A stretch of DNA of 5,765 bases from Planctomycetota bacterium (lineage in GTDB: Bacteria; Planctomycetota; Planctomycetia; Pirellulales; Lacipirellulaceae): positions 1-5,765 of the forward strand of contig JAKEGR010000067.1 of the NCBI GenBank assembly GCA_022615465.1. The letters are read 5' to 3'. Under the pieces are notes generated by a model, which did no database searches, had not been told where the DNA came from, and worked only from the letters and a program-made list of their open reading frames with translations. Below, one piece after another: positions 1 to 5,005 of this stretch (positions are counted from its first letter, which is position 1; every line of letters begins with the position of its first letter). The translations under genes and the position numbers were made by a program.

Positions 1-1
1 G

Positions 2-313
2 TGTCTCGCTCAGCTCAATCGTCAGGTCGAGGCCACACGCGACAGCCGGCCGCAACTGAGCCACTTGCGCGAATCCGGCGCGATCGAACAGGACGCCGAC
101 CTCGTGATGTTTGTCCACCGCGATGAATACTACCAGACCAACGAAGAGGACCGCGAGCGAGTGCGCGGCGAGGCCGACTTGATGATTCGCAAGCAGCGGA
201 ACGGGCCGACAGGCGATGTGAAGCTCACCTGGTTCCACGAATTCACGCGGTTTGAAAACGCGCAGCAGGCTCCCTTCACGGAGTTTCAAGATTTTGGGCC
301 GGCAGATTTCTAA
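2..313 (+). CDS. dnaB: Replicative DNA helicase DnaB, C-terminal part (5' end outside window)
   Basis: This is the last 103 codons of the hexameric replicative helicase that unwinds DNA ahead of the replication fork, using ATP. The reading frame is already open at base 2 and ends in TAA at 311-313. Visible family signatures are the LAQLNRQVE segment near residues 2-10 of the fragment (helicase motif H3), RPQLSHLRESGAIEQDADL at about 16-34 (motif H4, one of the most conserved stretches in DnaB), and KQRNGPTG at about 64-71, which carries the arginine-finger region of the RecA-like domain. The tail after that (TWFHEFTRFENA, then an acidic and aromatic end) is normal for the family. No intein or frameshift is visible in the part shown. 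The gene ends 9 bases from the stop of the convergent aminotransferase, and no intrinsic terminator is visible between them. Family identification is secure; the N-terminal domain cannot be judged here. Confidence 0.96.
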   Translation, partial: CLAQLNRQVEATRDSRPQLSHLRESGAIEQDADLVMFVHRDEYYQTNEEDRERVRGEADLMIRKQRNGPTGDVKLTWFHEFTRFENAQQAPFTEFQDFGPADF

Positions 314-322
314 CCCAACATG

Positions 323-1225
323 CTATGCCTGCCGTGTCGCAAAACGGCTGGCCTGTTTCGCCACATCCACGCCAACCAATTCGCACCACGCCGCCAGAAG
401 TCGTCGAAATACCTGGCCTGGTCGGCCAGTCCCGATACTAATGCGATCGCATTGAACGATTGGCAGCATGCAGACCGACGTACTGGCCAGCATCAATTCG
501 TCGGCCGCATGGAGTTCATCGACCGTGAGATCCCGTTTGACGAACGGAATGCCGAGTTCGTCGGCCAATTCCTCGACAACGCCGAGAGTCACGCCGCTCA
601 AGATATGTTCGCCGCGTGGCGAGACGAGGCCCTCCTCCTCGCGATAAAGGAGGATGTTGGCCGTCGTGGCCTCGGCGACAAAACCGTCCTGATCGAGCAG
701 AATGGCGCGCGCGCCTGGCTGGGCGGCCGCGGCCCGTGCGTCGGCCAGATAGTAATGCATCCGGCTGCGGCACTTCAATTCCGGCGGCCAACAGTTCGAC
801 GGAACTTGTCGGATGTCGCTCACCAGAACCGACAGGCCTCGCTCATACTGCCCAGCCCACAATTGGAACGGAAGCGGCTGGCCGTGGACACATACGGTTG
901 GCCGGTTTGTGCCAAGAACACCCGGTGTCACAAACGCCACGATCGACCAGTCATCGTCGTCGGCCAGCAGTCTGGCGTTTCGCTCGATAAACTCGGGAAT
1001 CGCTTGGGCAATCTGAACAAGGTTGTTCTCCGCTTCCAAACCTACGATTTCCAGCGACCTCCGCATTCGCCGCAGGTGAGCGTCGAGCCGAAATGCGTTG
1101 TGGCGGAACGTCCGCAATCGCTCCGTGACCGTCGCACCTGTTTGAAACCCCACATCGTCGACGGAGATTCTCAACTCCGAATTGGGGATCCAGTTGCCAT
1201 TCCTAAATGCCAAGAGTGTATCCAT
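323..1225 (-). CDS. Class IV PLP-dependent aminotransferase (BCAT / D-amino-acid aminotransferase / ADC-lyase superfamily)
   Basis: A 300-aa fold type IV PLP enzyme, close to the usual 280-310 aa length. It opens with AFRNGNWIP and SVDDVGFQTG (about residues 7-30), the N-terminal signature of the family. The Schiff-base lysine is best assigned to K151 in the segment ELKCRSRMHYYLADA. E185 and N190 in GFVAEATTANILLY follow 34 and 39 residues later, the spacing seen in BCAT and D-amino-acid transaminases. LSGVTLGVVEELADELGI (about 209-226) and LASTSVCMLPI (about 246-256, phosphate-binding Ser/Thr) complete the active site. Substrate cannot be fixed: the family covers branched-chain amino acids, D-alanine and 4-amino-4-deoxychorismate, and the usual aromatic residue in the G-F-x-[YF]-G segment is Thr here. 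The ATG at 1225 was chosen over an upstream in-frame start at 1294, because the extra 23 residues (Arg/His/Pro-rich) look unlike the family and homologues begin just before the NG-W-P motif. No clear Shine-Dalgarno is seen. It follows the hydrolase gene on the same strand after 129 bases. Confidence 0.9.
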   Translation of the reverse strand: MDTLLAFRNGNWIPNSELRISVDDVGFQTGATVTERLRTFRHNAFRLDAHLRRMRRSLEIVGLEAENNLVQIAQAIPEFIERNARLLADDDDWSIVAFVTPGVLGTNRPTVCVHGQPLPFQLWAGQYERGLSVLVSDIRQVPSNCWPPELKCRSRMHYYLADARAAAAQPGARAILLDQDGFVAEATTANILLYREEEGLVSPRGEHILSGVTLGVVEELADELGIPFVKRDLTVDELHAADELMLASTSVCMLPIVQCDRISIGTGRPGQVFRRLLAAWCELVGVDVAKQASRFATRQA

Positions 1226-1354
1226 ATCGGCAGTATGACGAGCCAGGGCACATGGCGGAAGGCGTTGCGGATGAGATCGGGACGAGCCGACCACTGCATC
1301 TCATTCGCACCGAGTCGCGGTGATGGAAAGCTGCCGCCGCCACTTGGCTCACAT

Positions 1355-2365
1355 TCAATTGCCTGCCAATGCCGCTATGCCAGTCAAGCTGGTGTATTCC
1401 CATGTCATCGCCATGGCGGATCGCACTCCCAGATAACAGAACAAATCGTGATGTGATCCAATCTGGCGGCTGAGATCGCGATTGACGATTTTCGCTGCGT
1501 GCTCGGGGCCAATGCAACCTGGACCGCGATAGCCGAGCGCCTGCGGTCGGCTGCGGTCGATAAAATGGTAGTAACGCATGGCTGGGTCCGCGCAGTTGTT
1601 CAGGAGCAGCATCCGGTTTACTTGCGTCATGGCCTGCCCATGGTACCGGCCCTCGCCGAGCCAATGGGCGTGCAACGCAGCCGACATGAGCACCACATTC
1701 ATGGGAACCCGATCGGGATGCACGCGTTCGGCCAATCCGTGGCCGTGGAGCGTCCCGCCTCCAAGAACGTGCAGCGCGCCGGTGACAATGCGTGCGCCAA
1801 GGCTGAAGCCGACGAGCGAAACGTGCGTCTCGGCCGGCATTTGATCCAGCAACCATGCCAGTTGGCAGCCAGCCGGGTCCGTGCGCGCCGCCTTGACGCG
1901 CACGTCTTGCAGCAATCCGCCCACTTTGGCCGAGGGCCAGGAGAAGATCACAAGGCGAATTGGCTCGTCCTTCGCCCCGTTGTCGATGAGGCGCCGATAA
2001 ACGGCAAGGCCTTGCGATTTCGCGTCCCCCGCGGTGACTTGATTGCCGTGGACGAAAACAATTGTCTTCACCGCCGGATCGAACGCCAGGAAGCGTTCCA
2101 AATCAGAAGGCTCCCAGGAACGGTACCCGACCGCATCACGAATCGCGTAAGTCTCCAGCTTCAAGCCGCGCTCGCACGACTCACGAGTACAGCTCCCGCA
2201 CAGGGCGCGAGTATCGATGACGACAATCTCGTCCTGCGGACGAATGCCGTTACAAAACCGGATGCCTCCGGGATCGACCCCGGCCGCCGTCACCGTTGCC
2301 GCCGACCCACCCACAAATCGGAGCGCCAGCAGCGTCGCCAGAAACAGCCGCCAGGTCCAATCCAT
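1355..2365 (-). CDS. Exported alpha/beta-hydrolase fold protein (DUF900-like serine hydrolase)
   Basis: From the ATG at 2365 this is a 336-aa protein that starts with a plausible signal peptide or anchor (MDWTWRLFLATLLALRF, then an Ala-rich stretch), so the enzyme probably acts outside the cytoplasm. The hydrolase core is clear: TIVFVHGNQ (about residues 101-109) is the oxyanion-loop HG strand, LVIFSWPS (about 138-145) is a strand typical of DUF900-type hydrolases, and LVGFSLGAR (about 184-192) is the nucleophile elbow with Ser188. NNCADP (Asp260) and GSHHD (His305/306) are good candidates for the catalytic acid and base, in the right order and spacing. Substrate is unknown; esterase or lipase-like activity is an inference from the fold. 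Four Cys sit close together at about 56-64 (LCGSCTRESCE contains three). The frame extends upstream to a GTG at 2497, which would add 44 residues before the hydrophobic segment. I prefer 2365 because it puts the signal sequence at the N terminus, but neither start has a well-spaced ribosome binding site. Confidence 0.82.
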   Translation of the reverse strand: MDWTWRLFLATLLALRFVGGSAATVTAAGVDPGGIRFCNGIRPQDEIVVIDTRALCGSCTRESCERGLKLETYAIRDAVGYRSWEPSDLERFLAFDPAVKTIVFVHGNQVTAGDAKSQGLAVYRRLIDNGAKDEPIRLVIFSWPSAKVGGLLQDVRVKAARTDPAGCQLAWLLDQMPAETHVSLVGFSLGARIVTGALHVLGGGTLHGHGLAERVHPDRVPMNVVLMSAALHAHWLGEGRYHGQAMTQVNRMLLLNNCADPAMRYYHFIDRSRPQALGYRGPGCIGPEHAAKIVNRDLSRQIGSHHDLFCYLGVRSAMAMTWEYTSLTGIAALAGN

Positions 2366-2517
2366 GCCTCGTTCGGCCAGCCGATCCGAAGCGAAACCAA
2401 ACCGGTTCAGTCCTGCTGTCATTTCCATCGAACGTACCGCCGTTTCGTTCTGTCGATTCCGCGACGCATTTATGTAGAGAATCGATACCGTGGTCACAAT
2501 CCTTTAATTCCTGGTGG

Positions 2518-2523
2518 ATTGTA
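2518..2523 (-). promoter_or_regulatory. Possible -10 box (TACAAT) upstream of the hydrolase gene
   Basis: Read on the minus strand, bases 2523-2518 spell TACAAT, a 5/6 match to the sigma-70 -10 consensus. It would start transcription near 2511, upstream of both candidate hydrolase starts. No recognisable -35 hexamer lies 16-18 bases further upstream, so this is weak evidence from one hexamer in a noncoding region. Confidence 0.25.
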
Positions 2524-2825
2524 GCGATTGGATGCATGGTTGCCGGTTTTGCAGTGTGCCGCCGGGGCATCCTGGAATAACCGTAAAGAGCCTACCACGT
2601 TTTCCCTCCCCTTGTCGAACGCATGTTGAAAAAAATCATCTGCCACGTTTGCACTTCGCAACGTGTGATGTAGAGTTGCACAGCCTACCGTTCCAAACGC
2701 TCGGCAAGGGAAGAACCCAAACCGTGCCGCGGAACCCAACGCCCGCTGGCGTTGCCCGCCCCGGCCAACCGGCCCGCAGCCCGCCCATTCGGTGTCTGAA
2801 CCAGGAAAACCAGACAACCCCACCC

Positions 2826-2849
2826 AAGCAGCGACTCCCTCCGCTGCTT
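2826..2849 (+). promoter_or_regulatory. Perfect 8-bp hairpin directly upstream of the lipoprotein ribosome binding site
   Basis: AAGCAGCG (2826-2833) pairs perfectly with CGCTGCTT (2842-2849) around an 8-base loop, ACTCCCTC. The stem ends 3 bases before the Shine-Dalgarno GAGGAG at 2853-2858. The loop is pyrimidine-rich and contains CTCC and CCTC, which are complementary to the GGAG and GAGG of that Shine-Dalgarno. The stem is seen directly; any role in translation control or mRNA stability is an inference. Confidence 0.55.
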
Positions 2850-2852
2850 ACT

Positions 2853-2858
2853 GAGGAG
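2853..2858 (+). promoter_or_regulatory. Shine-Dalgarno site of the lipoprotein gene
   Basis: GAGGAG lies 10 bases before the ATG at 2869. It is one of only two clear ribosome binding sites in the window and supports the 2869 start, which also places a lipoprotein signal peptide exactly at the N terminus. Confidence 0.7.
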
Positions 2859-2868
2859 ACAGAGAACC

Positions 2869-3471
2869 ATGAAGAAGATCGTGTTCGCGTTAGCCGTGGC
2901 GATGATTGCGGCCAGTGCCGTCGGCTGCAGCACCTGCAACCGACTATGCCCTGGGCTTTGTGGCCGCGGAGCATTCTGTGGTGGATCGCCCCTGGCCGCC
3001 GCGCCTCTGGCCGCGACCCCCATGCAATACATGGCCCCCATCGCCCCCGTGCCCGCCTCGGTCGCAACTCCCTGTGCGGCGCCGGGCACCACCTACTGGG
3101 ATCCCTGCCAATGCGCCGTCGTTTCTCAGCCGACTGCCGGCGGGCAACCGGCCTTCGCGCAGCCGCAGCTGCAGCCCATGGTTGCGGCACCGATGGCAAC
3201 ATCGGTTGTCGAGCAAGGCTGTGAGCCAGGTTGTGGCTACGAACCAGATTGTAGTTACGAACCGGATTGTAGTTACGAACCAGATTGCTGCTACGCCGCC
3301 GAACCGGGTTGCGGAGAACCCTACATGGGCAACATGAGTGACGGACCCATGATGATCAACGGCGGCTGCGCCGATTGTGGCACCGGCGGATTGAGTGGCG
3401 TGGTGACCGAAGGGAGCGTCAGCGCTCCGCCCACCCAGCAGTTCGCTGATCCAAAGCCGATGAACGAGTGA
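2869..3471 (+). CDS. Small Cys-rich lipoprotein with EPxCxY hexapeptide repeats, unknown function
   Basis: A 200-aa protein I cannot assign to a known function. The N terminus is a lipoprotein-type signal: MKK, a hydrophobic run FALAVAMIAASAV, then G-C20 as the likely lipidation site. The lipobox is slightly non-canonical (A-V-G-C). The mature part has no obvious globular domain. It has a Cys-rich start (C20, C23, C27, C31, C37), an Ala/Pro-rich low-complexity middle (about 40-112), then a repeat block at residues 119-142: EPGCGY, EPDCSY, EPDCSY, EPDCCY, followed by a degenerate EPGCGEPY. The end has two more Cys (C167, C170) in GGCADCGTGG and a polar tail. In all there are 17 Cys, unusual for an exported protein of this size; they could form disulfides, bind metal or cross-link at the cell surface. 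It has a good Shine-Dalgarno and its own terminator, so it is probably transcribed alone. The signal peptide, consistent frame and repeats argue that it is a real gene. Confidence 0.82.
   Translation: MKKIVFALAVAMIAASAVGCSTCNRLCPGLCGRGAFCGGSPLAAAPLAATPMQYMAPIAPVPASVATPCAAPGTTYWDPCQCAVVSQPTAGGQPAFAQPQLQPMVAAPMATSVVEQGCEPGCGYEPDCSYEPDCSYEPDCCYAAEPGCGEPYMGNMSDGPMMINGGCADCGTGGLSGVVTEGSVSAPPTQQFADPKPMNE
3223..3294 (+). repeat. Four tandem 18-bp coding repeats (EPxCxY) in the lipoprotein gene
   Basis: Four in-frame 18-base units start at 3223, 3241, 3259 and 3277. Their form is GARCCRGRTTG followed by variable bases and ending in TAC. The two central units differ by a single base (silent, A/G in the Pro codon), which suggests recent duplication. 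The outer units are more diverged and a fifth degenerate unit follows at 3301-3324. Confidence 0.9.
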
Positions 3472-3480
3472 ACGCTCGAC

Positions 3481-3495
3481 ACGACACCATGTCGT
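3481..3495 (+). other. Short hairpin just after the lipoprotein stop
   Basis: ACGACA (3481-3486) and TGTCGT (3490-3495) pair perfectly around a CCA loop, nine bases after the stop codon. No T-run follows, so it is not an intrinsic terminator by itself; it could protect the mRNA 3' end or be chance. Confidence 0.35.
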
Positions 3496-3616
3496 TGAAC
3501 CAAACAATACAATTGGGCACGCTGTCCGTGATACCGGTATCCCCGCCCTCCCAAGCCGGTTGCAACGCGGCGTGCCCCGTGGGTTGATGTCGCCGCAGAC
3601 GTTCTGCCCACACGAT

Positions 3617-3673
3617 TGCCCTGCTCGGCTGCATCCCCCATCCTGAAGGCAGCCGGGCAGGGCATGTTTTTTT
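3617..3673 (+). terminator. Strong rho-independent terminator downstream of the lipoprotein gene
   Basis: GCCCTGCTCGGCTGC (3618-3632) pairs with GCAGCCGGGCAGGGC (3649-3663) with one G-U wobble, and T3617-A3664 adds a sixteenth pair. The loop is 16 bases. Seven T residues follow at 3667-3673 after a short ATG spacer. The orientation ends transcripts from the left, so it separates the lipoprotein from the transglutaminase transcript. It lies about 145 bases after the lipoprotein stop codon. Confidence 0.88.
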
Positions 3674-3698
3674 GAGCGGCGGAATCCTGTCGGCAAGC

Positions 3699-3704
3699 TA
3701 CAAT
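3699..3704 (+). promoter_or_regulatory. TACAAT -10 box six bases before the transglutaminase start codon
   Basis: TACAAT matches the -10 consensus at 5 of 6 positions and ends six bases before the ATG at 3711, downstream of the terminator, where a new promoter is needed. Transcription would start at or next to the A of the ATG, implying a leaderless mRNA. A TTGAGC at 3672-3677 resembles a -35 box but is 21 bases away, longer than the usual 16-18. Confidence 0.4.
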
Positions 3705-3710
3705 GGAAGT

Positions 3711-4790
3711 ATGCCCGCCCTCGCCCGAAATCACCCCCGCTGCCCATCGCGATCGCTCGCCAGTCGCCTGCTACTGGCGTGGATTGCCCTTGCCTGCGGC
3801 GGCGGTTTGGCCGCCCCGTGCCTCCACGGGCAAATCGTCGCCGAGGAAAAAACGCCTGACCTCGCCGCCCCTCGTTTTGGCGAACCCGACGTGATTCGCT
3901 TCCGTGTTGGGGCCGAGATCACGGCTAGCCGCGGCGCCTGCCGCAATATCCTCGCGATGGTCACCGTGCCGCTCGAATGTCCCGAGCAGCAGGTCGAGCT
4001 TGTCGATGAAGATTTCTCACCCGAGATCGAGCAGGTGACCTATCGCTTGCTGCAAGGCGGGGCGAATCAGATGCTCATCTCGATCCGCTTCCTGCCAGAC
4101 GGCGCGACCGCCCATGCCTTCGTCACCGCCGAGGTCTCCACGCGTCCGATCCTGCCGCCCGAAAAGACCGACGATCTGAAAATCCCCAAGCGTCTCCCCG
4201 CCAAGCTGCGGTCTTACACGTCCGGCAGCCCCTACATCGAAACCAAGCATCGCAGCATCCGCGATCTGGCCAAGGAAATTTGGAAGGAGATCGACCCGTC
4301 GGCCACCGATTGGGAGCGGGTCGAGGCGATTTACGACCACGTGCTCGAAAACATCAAGTATGTCGAAGGCCCGGATAAAGGCGCGCTCGAAACGCTCCGC
4401 GACGAGCAGGCCGATTGCCAGGGCCGAAGCGCGCTCTTTATCGCCCTCTGCCGGGCGAACGACATCCCCGCCCGTATGGTCTGGGTCGACGGCCACTGCT
4501 TCCCCGAGTTCTATCTCGAGCACGCCGAGGGCGAGGGGCACTGGTACCCGTGCGAATCGGCCGGCACCCGGGCGTTCGGCGAAATGCCGCTCGCACGCAC
4601 CGTCCTGCAAAAGGGCGACAACTTCCGCGTACCCGAACGCAATGATCGGCTCCGCTACGCCTCTGACTTCCTGATCGGCGTGCCGACCCCAGGCGGCGGT
4701 CGTCCCAAGGTCACCTACATCCGCCAGCAGTTGGAGACAATCAGCCGTCAGCCATCGGACGTCGACGATCAGCCGTCAGATCCCAAGTGA
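3711..4790 (+). CDS. Secreted transglutaminase-like (papain-fold) protein
   Basis: A 359-aa protein with an export signal (Arg-rich n-region to about residue 19, hydrophobic core LLLAWIALACGGGLA at about 20-34, possible cleavage near LHG-Q at about 40). Residues 50-150 form a family-variable, probably beta-rich domain. The transglutaminase-like core follows at about 195-290: helix DWERVEAIYDHVLENIKY, then DEQADCQGRSALFIALCRA with the catalytic Cys236, DIPARMVWVDGH, and HCFPEFYL with the probable catalytic His262. The third position falls in WYPCES, where Glu282 (or no acidic residue) stands in for the usual Asp. Such proteins may act as proteases, peptide amidases or cross-linkers of envelope proteins; the substrate is unknown here. 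The C-terminal tail is short and polar. The frame is open back to a TTG at 3672, but that codon lies in the terminator T-run, so I chose the ATG at 3711, which gives a normal signal peptide. GGAAG at 3705-3709 is too close to the ATG to be a good Shine-Dalgarno. Confidence 0.87.
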   Translation: MPALARNHPRCPSRSLASRLLLAWIALACGGGLAAPCLHGQIVAEEKTPDLAAPRFGEPDVIRFRVGAEITASRGACRNILAMVTVPLECPEQQVELVDEDFSPEIEQVTYRLLQGGANQMLISIRFLPDGATAHAFVTAEVSTRPILPPEKTDDLKIPKRLPAKLRSYTSGSPYIETKHRSIRDLAKEIWKEIDPSATDWERVEAIYDHVLENIKYVEGPDKGALETLRDEQADCQGRSALFIALCRANDIPARMVWVDGHCFPEFYLEHAEGEGHWYPCESAGTRAFGEMPLARTVLQKGDNFRVPERNDRLRYASDFLIGVPTPGGGRPKVTYIRQQLETISRQPSDVDDQPSDPK

Positions 4791-4813
4791 AACCGCGGGA
4801 AGTTTTGGGCCAT

Positions 4814-4847
4814 CCCCTCTCCGGGCACCGACCGAAGGTTGGTCGGG
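4814..4847. repeat. 34-bp intergenic repeat, copy 1 (hairpin-forming)
   Basis: This 34-base block recurs in the same orientation at 5625-5658 with a single mismatch (T at 4820, G at 5631). Its core CCGACC / GGTCGG can fold into a 6-bp hairpin around GAAGGTT. It begins 23 bases after the transglutaminase stop. Two near-identical copies in noncoding DNA on either side of one gene suggest a dispersed genomic repeat of REP or MITE type. Confidence 0.8.
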
Positions 4848-4994
4848 CGCGGGAGCATAGCAGCCTGTTGAGATTCGTTCGAGTAGCCGAGTCTCTCCGA
4901 GACTCGGAATGTAAGCAATGTAAGTTTCGGAACGAAGCGAGTTTCGGAACGAAGCGAGTTTCGGAGAAACTCGCCTACGTGTGCCCGGCGAGGG
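4815..4994. repeat. MITE-like element with terminal and nested inverted repeats
   Basis: The ends are inverted copies: CCCTCTCCGGGCAC at 4815-4828 and, on the opposite strand, CCCTCGCCGGGCAC at 4994-4981 (13 of 14). Inside is a second inverted pair of 24 bases, 4883-4906 and 4955-4978, matching at 21 of 24. Each inner arm is itself a perfect 9-bp hairpin with a 3-base loop: CCGAGTCTC-TCC-GAGACTCGG (4887-4907) and GCGAGTTTC-GGA-GAAACTCGC (4954-4974). There is no coding potential. It fills the spacer between the convergent transglutaminase and thioredoxin genes and may also act as a bidirectional structured 3' end, although it lacks T-runs. No target-site duplication is evident, so mobility is only an inference. 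Confidence 0.6.
4908..4957. repeat. Tandem repeats inside the intergenic element
   Basis: AATGTAAG followed by C or T occurs twice in tandem (4908-4916, 4917-4925). Immediately after, the 17-base unit GTTTCGGAACGAAGCGA occurs twice exactly (4924-4940, 4941-4957), and its first eight bases recur at 4958-4965 as part of the second inner hairpin. Two units are too few and too uniform in spacing to be a CRISPR; they look like slippage or repeat-element structure. Confidence 0.8.
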
Positions 4995-5005
4995 AGCACA
5001 GACCG

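Larger units (their letters stand above)
2366..2868. other. Divergent intergenic region between the hydrolase and the lipoprotein genes
   Basis: About 500 bases lie between the two outward-facing genes (371 if the hydrolase starts at the GTG at 2497). Long open frames cross it on both strands but have no family-like sequence and overlap the flanking genes, so I call no gene here. It holds a possible minus-strand -10 box at 2518-2523, a short A-run at 2629-2635, a 6-bp hairpin (2644-2649 with 2660-2665), a perfect 7-bp hairpin with a CGCT loop (CAACGCC 2737-2743 with GGCGTTG 2748-2754), a C-rich and GC-rich stretch at about 2755-2790, and the 8-bp hairpin next to the lipoprotein ribosome binding site. 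A TTGCAC (2649-2654) and TAGAGT (2671-2676) pair with a 16-base spacer could be a weak plus-strand promoter, giving a leader of about 185 bases; this is speculative. Confidence 0.6.

Noticed and set aside
320..1456. 378-aa open frame on the plus strand opposite the aminotransferase
   Set aside because: It is antisense to a gene with clear class IV aminotransferase motifs, has no recognisable domain, and its Arg/His/Ser-rich composition is typical of a shadow frame in GC-rich DNA.
1545..1562. Short tandem CTGCGGTCGG repeat within the hydrolase
   Set aside because: It is fewer than two full units inside a coding region and follows from Arg/Asp/Pro codons; no evidence of function.
1499..2524. 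341-aa open frame on the plus strand opposite the hydrolase
   Set aside because: The minus-strand frame carries HGN, GFSLG and signal-peptide features; the plus-strand translation has none and is low in hydrophobic structure.
2649..2676. Promoter TTGCAC / TAGAGT for the lipoprotein gene
   Set aside because: Both hexamers match consensus poorly (about 3/6 and 4/6), so it is mentioned only in the intergenic description and not called.
3672..3710. Upstream TTG start for the transglutaminase
   Set aside because: The TTG sits in the T-run of the intrinsic terminator; the ATG at 3711 gives a normal signal peptide.
2944..3747. 267-aa minus-strand frame opposite the lipoprotein
   Set aside because: Its TTIRFVTTIWFV repeats are just the reverse reading of the EPxCxY coding repeats, and it runs through a plus-strand terminator.
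4017..4610. 197-aa minus-strand frame inside the transglutaminase gene
   Set aside because: It lies wholly opposite a clear transglutaminase core and has no family features of its own.
4908..4966. Possible CRISPR array
   Set aside because: Only two full 17-bp units in direct tandem without spacers, plus a hairpin; no cas genes nearby.
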